Positions 10,501 through 16,932 of a stretch of DNA of 38,399 nt are shown piece after piece. Numbering within the stretch: position 1 is the first letter of the stretch; each line of letters begins with the position of its first letter. Below the pieces are notes generated by a model. The model was not told where the DNA came from and ran no database searches. It was given only the letters and a program-made list of their open reading frames with translations. The stretch spans positions 1-38,399 of the forward strand of contig DASYQD010000186.1 in NCBI GenBank assembly GCA_036005845.1, in the 5' to 3' direction. The DNA is from DASYQD01 sp036005845 (lineage in GTDB: Bacteria; Acidobacteriota; Thermoanaerobaculia; Multivoradales; JAIOJS01). Position numbers and translations under genes: made by a program.

Positions 10501-10951
10501 CGTTGCCCTCGCCCCAGAGGATCCAGGTGTTCTGGCCGCGTATGCCGTTGCGGCCGCAGGTCAGGCAGAGCGAGGGGCCGTCCTCGATGTTGCCGGCGGT
10601 GTCGGCCCAGTCGAAGGGCGCCAGCCGGCCGTCCTTGCCGACCACCATGTCGACCTGCGAGAAGAGGTTGCGGGTCTCGGCCGGGAAGCAGTACTTGGTG
10701 CGCGGAGTGATGGGCGTGCCGCGCATCGTCTTGCCGCCCTTGGGCTCGTCGTACGGCGCGCCGGGGTCGGGCTGGTTCCAGCCCGCTCGCGTGTCCGGCA
10801 CGTGGCCGGCGGCCGGGTAGGCGCTCTCCTTGGCATTGGCCTGCGTGCAGCCGAGCGCCAGGAGGCACAACGGCAGGCACGCCAGCAGCCCGAGGATGGC
10901 TCGATCGCAGCGGGAAGGCAGCAGTCCGCGACTCCGGCTCGGCTCTCGCAT
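7535..10951 (-). CDS. Diheme c-type cytochrome, exported, with C-terminal membrane bundle
   Basis: I place the start at ATG 10951 because it has a clear ribosome site (GAGGGA, 5-nt spacing) and opens directly onto a signal peptide; a longer frame continues to 11101 without such support. The 1138-residue product begins with a basic segment and a hydrophobic core ending LLALGC (Cys35), an imperfect lipobox, so it is probably an exported lipoprotein. Two CXXCH heme sites are present, CGFCH (Cys335) and CAVCH (Cys668). A ~100-residue Pro/Ala/Thr-rich linker (~547-645) lies between the heme regions. About five transmembrane helices follow (~920-1034), and the end, LSNEEKQQLKAFLRTL, looks like a cytochrome c C-terminal helix. 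The general layout of two distant c-hemes recalls MauG/RoxA-type oxygenases, but I cannot confirm homology. It overlaps the GMC-patatin gene by 4 bp and is transcribed first. Confidence 0.82.
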   Translation of the reverse strand: MREPSRSRGLLPSRCDRAILGLLACLPLCLLALGCTQANAKESAYPAAGHVPDTRAGWNQPDPGAPYDEPKGGKTMRGTPITPRTKYCFPAETRNLFSQVDMVVGKDGRLAPFDWADTAGNIEDGPSLCLTCGRNGIRGQNTWILWGEGNEAFWGWLQEQGYGLTDFLILLDSRQRYQRFATAGLLNQPGMKPQTNPDDRILGLYLDVADGNKIILQQPPTDIDPKTHQLEQGPPPDPHHPPKPLFIPGDPKLYESVLKSLAKDGLDYTVYGYPSGIVGLRLMPNPDFFGNTPQAATARRYWDQRVVSNGNAYYQDPRIAADPSLIRPFRVSMSCGFCHIAPHPLNPPVDPERPEWANMSSTIGNQYWRASKAFANLTQQNNALYQFLASQQPGTIDTSLVSTDQINNANTITNIWAMPARLARAQLNPREQQSDWNLLIPTIEDPTQKTNPRLTPRILLDGADSVGVFGALSRVYINIGTFPEEWFRCHNAIIGFKPQRPFNVQNLISNSVFWNVGDEYRVPYLASFFTYASPSQGVPITTPMKLADALVATAPKPETAPASSGTPTYPASTTYEEASTAAAPPTSTAPVSPASPQPSPAAQPAAYTAAPPPAQSPAYPPASTYEAPPAPVAAAPPLSQSRDPQAQAVLASEAGLVPAGRKVFLQNCAVCHSSKQPQGFALHFNTEWRKQPAPPPNGPAEYTLPQTFADWEAFRGSPQFADYRRRIEAFAASNPGGEDFLLDNYMSTDIRVPITLVGTNSGRSMGTNAMKGQVWDNFSSDTYKALPAVGEVHFYNPWSGKGLDQWGNNDVYVPEGGGPGYYRPASLISIWATSPLLHNNSLGLFNNDPSVHGRLAAFDDAIDKLLWKSKRRVPNPQHADGDLRYHRPDLADGDPGFIYRSTAETSLIFAPGFIKPIVEGVLGSFWTGFLTFWLWILLGLLLVALALFAGPRWAGFVYLFIGLLIAIILAVTRIYTIYPVFWLLPLLLIGIALLIWLVLYRRSPWTWRTLVLVVAVLVLVIGVVLHLFVCGKLVGIDTAAVLAPFPEGMPVNLLWSINPEAPVTRLVGGISGLTRGLLVIHKHHLQGAEALHAFEREAALPLLRASKCPDYVLDRGHWFAEGLSNEEKQQLKAFLRTL

Positions 10952-10956
10952 CGGTT

Positions 10957-10962
10957 TCCCTC
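10957..10962 (-). promoter_or_regulatory. Ribosome binding site of the diheme cytochrome gene
   Basis: Read on the minus strand, GAGGGA lies five nucleotides before ATG 10951. Together with the signal peptide that follows, it decides this start over the 50-codon longer frame. Confidence 0.6.
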
Positions 10963-11000
10963 GCAAGGTACGCACGCGTTTCGACCCACCCCGGCCGTTC

Positions 11001-11018
11001 CCAGGTCGCGCGACCTGG
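11001..11018. promoter_or_regulatory. Perfect 18-bp palindrome, candidate operator
   Basis: CCAGGTCGCGCGACCTGG equals its own reverse complement over all 18 bases. It lies in the 146-bp gap between the GT2 gene and the cytochrome start, about 50 bp upstream of ATG 10951, which is a usual place for a dimeric regulator to bind. A chance palindrome is possible in GC-rich DNA, and no regulator gene is adjacent. No convincing -35/-10 pair could be identified in this gap. Confidence 0.4.
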
Positions 11019-11097
11019 CGGCGGGGCGGCTCCGAAGGCTGGGAGAGGCTGATCTGTTTAGACGGACACGAAGCGGCGAATTCCCCACCGCCGGCTC

Positions 11098-12186
11098 TCA
11101 CCGCAGCAATCCGCCGAGGAAGGGCTCGCCGAGCTCGCGGAACCAGCGCGCCACTTCCTCATCGGAAGCGAGGCGGCGCGCCTGGATGCGGCGTCGCTTG
11201 CGCAGCATGGCGGGCGCGCCGCGCACGGCGTCGCGCCAGCCGCGCAGCATCACCGCCGCGAGGCGGGCAGGCGAGATGCGGGCGCCGAACTTGCTCGCCG
11301 GACCCTTGCCGGCGAGCAACCCGACGAGCAGCACCAGCGGCCGCAGCAATGTGAGCAGCAGAGCGCGCCCAGCGTACCAGCGTGGATAGTTTTTGAGAAC
11401 GTTCCACAGCGTGTTGCGGCTGGTGTAGTAGCCGAGGAGCTCCGAGTACTGCCCCGCCGTGCCGCCCCGCTGGTGGAAGACGACGGCGGCGGGCGCATAG
11501 ACGCAGCTCCAGCCGCGCAGCCGCGCGCGCCAGCCGAGGTCGAGCTCCTCGCAGTAGAGGCGGAAGTCCTCGTCGAACCATTCGCCGTCGGGCGCCACGT
11601 CCTCGAGCAGCTCGCGGCGGAAGAAGGCGGCGGCGCCGTAGGGGCAGAAGGTCTCGCGCGGCTCGTTGGCGGCGTCCAGCGCTCGGCCGGCGTCCTCGAG
11701 CTTGCCGAAGCCGTCGAGGGTGATGCGCTGACCGGTGCCGTCGAGGATCTGGGCGTCGGACGCCCCGCCGTCGACGGCGAGCACGACGCGCGCGGCGACC
11801 ATGCCGATGCGCGGCGGCTCGTCGTTCGAATCCGCGGCGGGCGCGGTCGGCGGAACATCGCAAGCGGCGGCAAGCGCCGCGAGCGCGCCGGGCGCCACGC
11901 GGGTGTCGTTGTTGAGCACCAGCACGCCCTCGGCACCCAACGCCAGCGCCCGGCGGATGCCGACGTTGTAGGCGTGCGAGAAGCCGGTGTTGTGCGGCAG
12001 CACCAGCACCTCGGCCGTTGGGCACGCGGCGCGCGCCGCCTCCGGCGAGCCGTCGACGGAGCCGTTGTCGACGACGACGACGAGCGGCCTGGTGTCCTTG
12101 CCCGGAGCGCCCGCTTCGAGGCTTGCCAGGCACTCGCGCAGCAGCTCGCGGCGGTCGTAGTTGACGATGACGACCGCGACCTTCAT
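11098..12186 (-). CDS. Glycosyltransferase family 2 (rhamnosyltransferase-like)
   Basis: This 362-residue protein starts VAVVIVNYDRREL, followed by VVVDNGSVDGS and VLVLNNDTRV, the nucleotide-sugar and metal-binding pattern of soluble GT2 enzymes of the rhamnosyltransferase-like group. Later comes ELDLGWRARLRGW, the acceptor-side ED-like region of the same fold. A C-terminal hydrophobic stretch (LLLTLLRPLVLLVGLLAG) suggests association with the inner membrane. It should add a sugar to a lipid-linked glycan in the cytoplasm; the donor cannot be inferred. A Pro/Ala/Asp-rich loop after the NND motif (encoded around 11810-11850) looks like a lineage-specific insertion. The start overlaps the stop of the upstream methyltransferase gene by 4 bp (ATGA), so the two are probably made from one message for a shared glycan pathway. 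Confidence 0.9.
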   Translation of the reverse strand: MKVAVVIVNYDRRELLRECLASLEAGAPGKDTRPLVVVVDNGSVDGSPEAARAACPTAEVLVLPHNTGFSHAYNVGIRRALALGAEGVLVLNNDTRVAPGALAALAAACDVPPTAPAADSNDEPPRIGMVAARVVLAVDGGASDAQILDGTGQRITLDGFGKLEDAGRALDAANEPRETFCPYGAAAFFRRELLEDVAPDGEWFDEDFRLYCEELDLGWRARLRGWSCVYAPAAVVFHQRGGTAGQYSELLGYYTSRNTLWNVLKNYPRWYAGRALLLTLLRPLVLLVGLLAGKGPASKFGARISPARLAAVMLRGWRDAVRGAPAMLRKRRRIQARRLASDEEVARWFRELGEPFLGGLLR

Positions 12187-12863
12187 GCGCGCGGAGCGGG
12201 CGTCGCAGGGCGTCCGGCCCCTCCGCGCGCGGGGGCAAGCGGCTGCGGCTCGAGCTCGAACCAGACCTCGTTGGCGGGCAGCATCCAGCAGACGAAGCGC
12301 TCGTAGAAGCGCGGCACGCGGTTGATCAGCCAGGTGAGCAGCCGCCCTTCGACGCGCCGGCGCGCGTTGTTGATCCAGTAGAAGCAGATCCGCCGCTCGA
12401 CGATGCGGAAGCGCACCGGCGTGTAGAAGTTGTAGTCGCCGGCGTCGGAGAGGTAGTCGAAGCTGTGGTAGCCGAAGAAGCGCCGGTGCGTGGGGTCGGT
12501 GTAGGAGCCGAAGAAGGAGAGGTGCGGCACGACGTGGCGCTGCCGCCCGCCGGCGGCGGTGGCGCGGTGCAGCTCCGCCATCAGCGGCAGGAAGCGATCG
12601 ACATGCTCGAGCACGTGCGACGAGAAGACCTCGGTGAAGGCGCCGTCGCGAAAGGGCAGCGGCGACTCGAGGTCGAGCACGACGTCGACGCCGGCGAGGG
12701 GCACGCGGTCGGCGTTCAGCCAGCCAGGCCGCACGTCGCGGCCGCAGCCGAGGTTGATGCGGCGCCAGCGTTCCGCGGCGGGCGGACGAGCGGCGGCATC
12801 AACGGGAGCGGCGTCGAGCGACGAGTCGGCGGCGATGCGCCGATGATATGCGCGGCGCGGCAT
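12183..12863 (-). CDS. Class I SAM-dependent methyltransferase
   Basis: The 226-residue product has the SAM-binding motif I as RRINLGCGRDVRPGW, an acidic residue after the second strand (VVLDLESPLPF), and the motif VFSSHVLEHV typical of methyltransferase type 11 proteins in glycan clusters. The following TDPTHRRFFGYHSF is a recurrent signature of these small, often sugar- or lipid-modifying methyltransferases. No membrane segment is visible. ATG 12863 is the only good in-frame start before the motif. It is first in a two-gene message with the GT2 gene (4-bp overlap), which suggests it modifies the glycan or glycolipid built there. The methyl acceptor is unknown. Confidence 0.87.
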   Translation of the reverse strand: MPRRAYHRRIAADSSLDAAPVDAAARPPAAERWRRINLGCGRDVRPGWLNADRVPLAGVDVVLDLESPLPFRDGAFTEVFSSHVLEHVDRFLPLMAELHRATAAGGRQRHVVPHLSFFGSYTDPTHRRFFGYHSFDYLSDAGDYNFYTPVRFRIVERRICFYWINNARRRVEGRLLTWLINRVPRFYERFVCWMLPANEVWFELEPQPLAPARGGAGRPATPAPRA

Positions 12864-12940
12864 CGGTAGGTGCTACGCATCTGCGTAGTAGCATCCCGCC
12901 GCCCCGCACCCGCGCGACCCGCCGCGAGGCCGCACACCTG

Positions 12941-13906
12941 TTGCCGAGCTCGCCACCTTCGACGGACCGCGCCATCTGGGGTCGCCGCCTGCGCGCGCTG
13001 CTGCCGTGGCTGCTCGGCGCCGCCATCCTCGTCTGGCTGCTGCTGCGGGTGCCGCTCGCCGCCGTCGCCGCGGCGCTCGCCGGCGGCCGCTGGGGCGCGC
13101 TCACCGCTTACGTGGCGTTCGAGCTCGCGCTGCTGCTCGTCATCGATTCCTGGGCGACCGTGGTGACGCTACGGCAGTGCGGCGGCTCGCCGCCTCATCG
13201 CGACGTGCTCGCCATGCGCGGTGCCACCTACCTGCTCAACCTCGTGCACTTCGGCGCCGGCCAGGGCGCCTTCGGCTGGTACCTGGCGCGCGCCGGACGC
13301 GGCGGCTGGAACGCCGGCGGCGCGCTGCTGCTGATGCTGGCGACGCAGGGGCTGGCGCTCGTGCTGGTGGTGGCGGCCGGTCTGCTGCTGGCGCCGCCGT
13401 GGCTGGCGCGGCCGGCGCTGCCGATCGCGGCGCTGGCGCTCGCCGGCATCGTCGCCTACCTCGTCGTCATTTCCATGCGTCCCGGCTGGGCGCAGCGCGT
13501 CGCGCTGCTGCGGCCGCTGCTCGTCGCCGGCCTGCGCGGCCACCTCGTCGCCGGCGCGGCGCGGGTGCCGCACATGGCGGTGCTGGTGCTCCTCAACTGG
13601 GGCCTCTACCGGGTCTGGGGAATGCCGGTGCCGCTGCGCTTCGGGCTCGCCGTGTGGCCGATCCTCATGCTGGTGAGCGCGCTGCCGATCACACCGTCGG
13701 GTCTCGGCACCGTGCAGGCGATGCAGGTGTCGCTCTTCGCCGAATGGGCGCCGGGCGCCGACCTGGCCAGCCGGCAGGCGGGGGTGCTGGCGCTGACGAT
13801 CGCCTCCTACGCCTTGGCGCTGCTGATCCAAGCGGTCATCGGCGCCTTCTCACTGCGCGCTTTGCGCCGCGGCCTGGGCGCGCCGCCGCTGGATGTTCCG
13901 TCCTGA
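12941..13906 (+). CDS. UPF0104 / MprF-type flippase-domain membrane protein
   Basis: The protein is a polytopic membrane protein of about eight helices with the pattern LVSALPITPSGLGTVQAMQVSLF near the C-terminal third, matching the conserved Pro-Gly region of the UPF0104 (lysylphosphatidylglycerol synthase transmembrane) family. Relatives are thought to move or anchor lipid-linked molecules and often sit beside glycosyltransferases, as here. The frame stays open back to an ATG at 12848, but that start would overlap the divergent methyltransferase start; I prefer TTG 12941, with GAGG 11 nt upstream, giving 321 residues. The start is therefore uncertain. It converges with the ADOP permease gene with only 3 bp between the stop codons, leaving no room for a separate terminator. 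Confidence 0.8.
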   Translation: MPSSPPSTDRAIWGRRLRALLPWLLGAAILVWLLLRVPLAAVAAALAGGRWGALTAYVAFELALLLVIDSWATVVTLRQCGGSPPHRDVLAMRGATYLLNLVHFGAGQGAFGWYLARAGRGGWNAGGALLLMLATQGLALVLVVAAGLLLAPPWLARPALPIAALALAGIVAYLVVISMRPGWAQRVALLRPLLVAGLRGHLVAGAARVPHMAVLVLLNWGLYRVWGMPVPLRFGLAVWPILMLVSALPITPSGLGTVQAMQVSLFAEWAPGADLASRQAGVLALTIASYALALLIQAVIGAFSLRALRRGLGAPPLDVPS

Positions 13907-13909
13907 GGG

Positions 13910-16429
13910 CTAGTCCGTCCTGAACGCCACCTGCGGCGCCACCGCCGTGGCGCGCCGCGCCGGCGCCAGCAGCGCCAGGAACGCGGCGAGCGCGAAGACG
14001 AAGCCGACCGCCGAGTAGGTGAGCGGATCGGTCGGCGGCGTGGCGAAGAGGAAGCGCGCCTCGAGCCGGCTGAACGCCAGCGCGCCGCCCAAGCCGAGCA
14101 CGAGGCCGACGCCGACGAGGAGGAAACCTTCGCCGAGCACCAGCCTCAGCACCGAGCCGCGCGAGGCGCCAAGCGCCATGCGCACGCCGAGCTCGCGCGT
14201 GCGCTGGGTGACCGAGTTGCCGACGACGCCGGCGATTCCCGACAGCGTCACCAGCAATGCCACCGCGGCGAAGGCGCCGAGCAGCGTGGCGGTGAGCTGC
14301 GGCGTGGCGAGCTGGCCGCGGCGCAGCTCGGCGACGGTCTGCAGCTCCTCCACCGGGCTCTTCGGATCGACCGCGTGCACGGCGCTGGCGATCGCCGGCA
14401 CGAGATCGTGCGGGTCGCCGGCGCTGCGCGCCATGATGCGACCGGCGAAGCCGCCGGTCTGGCGGTAGCTGAGATAGACCTGCGGCGGCACCTTCTGCGT
14501 CGGATCGTAGAGCTGGAAGTCGCCGACGATGCCGACGACGGTGATCCACGGGCTCTGTCCCGCCGGCGGCGGCGGCGCGCCTTCGAAGAGGAAGCGGGAG
14601 CCCAGCGGATCGCGCCCGTCCCGGCTGGCGAGGAGGCGCGCCAGCGACTGGTTGACGACCGCCACCGTCGGCGTGCCGGCGTCGTCGGAGAGCCGGAACG
14701 AGCGGCCGGTCATGAGCGGGATGCCGAGCGTCTCGAAGTAGCCGTCGCTCGCCACGTTGGGGTCGATCTGCAGCGTCGTGCCGCCCTCGCCCTTGCCGTC
14801 GTCGAGGCGGATGGTCGCCACGCCGGGCTGGATGTTGGAGAGCGGCACCGCGCTGGTCAACGCCGCCGACACCACGCCCGGCGCCCCGCGCAGGCGGTCG
14901 AGGATCTGCGCGTTGATGTGCAGCGCGTCCTTCTGGTTGACGGTCGTGAAATTGCCGAAGATGGCGGCGCTCATCACCCGCGTGCCGTCGTAGCCGAGGT
15001 CGACGGTGGCGAGGCGCTGGAAGCTGCGCAGCAGCAGGGCCGCGCCGACGAGCAGCACGAACGACACCGCCACCTGCGCCACGACCAGCGCGCCGCGCAG
15101 CCGCTGCCGCGCGCCGCCGCCGCCCTGCGCCGTGCCCTCGCGCAACGCGAGCATGAGGTTGCGCCGGGCCACCAGCGCCGGCGCGGCGCCGAAGACGAGC
15201 CCGGTGAGGATCGACACGCCGAGCGTGAAGAGCAGCACGCGGCCGTCGATCGCCACCTCGCCGGTGCGCTGGGTGAAGCGCGACACGAAGCCGACCAGCA
15301 TCCGCTGCGACAACCAGGCGAGCGCGACGCCGAGCACGCCGCCGGCGAGCGCCACCAGCACGCTCTCGGTGAGGAGCTGCGCCAGCAGGCGCCGCCGCCC
15401 AGCGCCCATGGCACTCCGCAGCGCCAGCTCGCGGCTGCGGCGCGCGGCGCGCGCGATCGACAGGTTGGCGACGTTGGCGCAGGCGATGAGCAGCACGAGC
15501 AGCGTCGTGCCGGCGAGGGTCCAGAGCAGCGGCCGCGCGTCCTGTACCAGCGTCTCCTGCAGCGGCTCGACATGACCGACGAGGTCGCGGGCTTGCTTGT
15601 AGTCCGCCGCGTGCTCATGGACGAAGCCCGACGACACCGCCGTCACCTGCGCCGACGCCTGCCGCGGCGTCACACCAGGCGCCAGGCGGCCGAAGACGGT
15701 GAGCGCCGCGAAGCTGCGGAACCCGCCCTGCAGCGTCTGCCCCGCCTGGTCGCGGAAGGGGCAGGCCGAGCTCGGCATGTAGACGTCGTTCTTGCGCGGG
15801 TATTGCGGGAAGTCCGGGAGCACGCCGACGATCGTGTGCGGCCGGTCGTTCATCTCGACCACCTTGCCGATAACCTTCGGGTCGCCGCCGAACTTCTGCC
15901 GCCAGTACTCGTTGGAGAGGATGAGCACCGCTTCGGCGCCGTGCTTCTCGTCGTCGGCGACGAAGCCGCGGCCGTGGATGGGATTGATGCCGAGCACGTC
16001 GAAGAAGTTGGCGGAGACGACGCCGGTGTCGACGCGGTCGGGCTCGCCCTTGTCGAGCAGCGTGAACGACATGCCGTGGTACTCGACGAGCCCGCGCAAC
16101 GCGGTGAGCCGCGCGCGGTAGGCGCCGAGCTCGGGGATGGCGACACCGGCGTTGGGGAGCTGCGCCGCCGGCGCCGACTGGCGGACGAGCATGAGCTGCT
16201 GGCCGTCGCGGAACGGCAGCGGCGCCAGCAGCACGCCGTGGATGACCGAGAAGGCGGCGGTGTTGGCGCCGATCCCCAGCGCCAGCACGCCGACGGCGGC
16301 GAGCGTGTAGCCGCCCGAGCGGCGCAGGGTGCGCAGGCCGAAGCGGACATCCTGGAGCAGCGCCTCCCAGCGCGGGGCGCGCCGGCGATTCTCGCGTGCG
16401 GCTACACCGGCCGGATCGGTGCTCCTCAT
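13910..16429 (-). CDS. ADOP-type ABC transporter permease (FtsX/MacB domains)
   Basis: The 839-residue product matches the layout of acidobacterial duplicated orphan permeases: an N-terminal region LLQDVRFGLRTLRRSGGYTL, then a first helix, a periplasmic MacB-like core domain, an FtsX helical block, a second periplasmic domain and a second FtsX block. A paired GMDNP-like stretch is not needed because there is no ATPase domain; these permeases are typically encoded without an adjacent ABC ATPase, and none is present here. The conserved segment LALRSAMGAGRRRLLAQLLTES and its repeat LGVRMALGASRGSVLRLVLGE mark the two FtsX halves. A frame extends 57 codons upstream, but ATG 16429 follows a strong ribosome site. 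The function is likely export or mechanotransmission across the envelope; the substrate is unknown. It is a single-gene unit divergent from the receiver gene. Confidence 0.93.
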   Translation of the reverse strand: MRSTDPAGVAARENRRRAPRWEALLQDVRFGLRTLRRSGGYTLAAVGVLALGIGANTAAFSVIHGVLLAPLPFRDGQQLMLVRQSAPAAQLPNAGVAIPELGAYRARLTALRGLVEYHGMSFTLLDKGEPDRVDTGVVSANFFDVLGINPIHGRGFVADDEKHGAEAVLILSNEYWRQKFGGDPKVIGKVVEMNDRPHTIVGVLPDFPQYPRKNDVYMPSSACPFRDQAGQTLQGGFRSFAALTVFGRLAPGVTPRQASAQVTAVSSGFVHEHAADYKQARDLVGHVEPLQETLVQDARPLLWTLAGTTLLVLLIACANVANLSIARAARRSRELALRSAMGAGRRRLLAQLLTESVLVALAGGVLGVALAWLSQRMLVGFVSRFTQRTGEVAIDGRVLLFTLGVSILTGLVFGAAPALVARRNLMLALREGTAQGGGGARQRLRGALVVAQVAVSFVLLVGAALLLRSFQRLATVDLGYDGTRVMSAAIFGNFTTVNQKDALHINAQILDRLRGAPGVVSAALTSAVPLSNIQPGVATIRLDDGKGEGGTTLQIDPNVASDGYFETLGIPLMTGRSFRLSDDAGTPTVAVVNQSLARLLASRDGRDPLGSRFLFEGAPPPPAGQSPWITVVGIVGDFQLYDPTQKVPPQVYLSYRQTGGFAGRIMARSAGDPHDLVPAIASAVHAVDPKSPVEELQTVAELRRGQLATPQLTATLLGAFAAVALLVTLSGIAGVVGNSVTQRTRELGVRMALGASRGSVLRLVLGEGFLLVGVGLVLGLGGALAFSRLEARFLFATPPTDPLTYSAVGFVFALAAFLALLAPARRATAVAPQVAFRTD

Positions 16430-16433
16430 CGGT

Positions 16434-16443
16434 CCCCCTCCCT
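16434..16443 (-). promoter_or_regulatory. Ribosome binding site of the ADOP permease gene
   Basis: On the minus strand a purine run AGGGAGGGGG ends four nucleotides before ATG 16429. It supports this start over an in-frame upstream extension that would cross the divergent gene's leader. Confidence 0.6.
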
Positions 16444-16537
16444 TTCGAGGCTGGTACGAGCAGGGCCGCGTCTTGTTGCACGCCCGCTCGCCGGTGAAGG
16501 TCTTACCCGATGCCGTTAAACTGCGCGCATCCAACTC

Positions 16538-16545
16538 GGAGGAAG
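16538..16545 (+). promoter_or_regulatory. Ribosome binding site of the receiver-domain gene
   Basis: GGAGGAAG lies five nucleotides before ATG 16551 and sets the start of the small receiver protein, rejecting the 74-codon longer frame that overlaps the divergent permease gene. Confidence 0.65.
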
Positions 16546-16550
16546 CCGGC

Positions 16551-16907
16551 ATGGAACCGCGAGTCATCCTCGTCGTCGATTCCTCGAAGCTCATGCACAA
16601 GATGTACGAAGTGGCGCTGGGAACCTACCGGCTGGTCTACGCCCAGGACGGGCGTCAAGCGCTCGACCGCTTCCGAGAGCGCGAGGACGTCGACCTCGTG
16701 ATCACCGCCCTCCACATGGTGAACATGGACGGGCTGGAGCTCCTGGCCGAGCTGCGCAAGCTCGGTGACGAGGCGCCCGCGGTCGTCGTGGTCGGGAGCG
16801 AGGGGACCGAGGAGGAGACGAACACCGCCCTGCGGTCGGGCGCCGCCGCCAGCATCCAGAAGCCGTTCGGCCCCGAGGAGCTGAACGCGCTGATCCGCCG
16901 TCTCTGA
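16551..16907 (+). CDS. Stand-alone receiver domain lacking the phosphoacceptor Asp
   Basis: The 118-residue product is only a CheY-like receiver domain, with ILVVDSSKLMHKM at the start, DLVITALHMVNMDGLELL in the middle and SIQKPFGPEEL at the end. The position that should be the phosphorylated Asp is Ala53 (codon GCC). Of the N-terminal acidic pair, Asp10 is kept but the next residue is Ser11. The usual switch Thr/Ser position reads Gly82, and the usual Pro after the LxM motif is Val57. The invariant Lys104-Pro105 pair is retained. This set of changes means ordinary phosphorylation is unlikely, so the protein may act as a constitutive or ligand-driven binding module. It has no output domain. 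It is divergent from the ADOP permease and ends 25 bp from the convergent FAD oxidoreductase; no histidine kinase is nearby. Confidence 0.9.
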   Translation: MEPRVILVVDSSKLMHKMYEVALGTYRLVYAQDGRQALDRFREREDVDLVITALHMVNMDGLELLAELRKLGDEAPAVVVVGSEGTEEETNTALRSGAAASIQKPFGPEELNALIRRL

Positions 16908-16932
16908 CGGAGCCTCGGCGCGGCAGGGCCGC

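Noticed and set aside
10952..11101. Upstream extension of the cytochrome gene to 11101
   Set aside because: It would overlap the upstream gene's stop, has no ribosome site and precedes a good signal peptide starting at 10951.
12848..12940. ATG 12848 as start of the UPF0104-type gene
   Set aside because: It would overlap the divergent methyltransferase start by 16 bp and add a non-conserved hydrophilic leader; TTG 12941 is preferred, though uncertain.
16433..16550. Sigma70 promoter between the ADOP and receiver genes
   Set aside because: TTGTTG/TTGCAC-like boxes have no properly spaced -10; the evidence is too weak to call a site.
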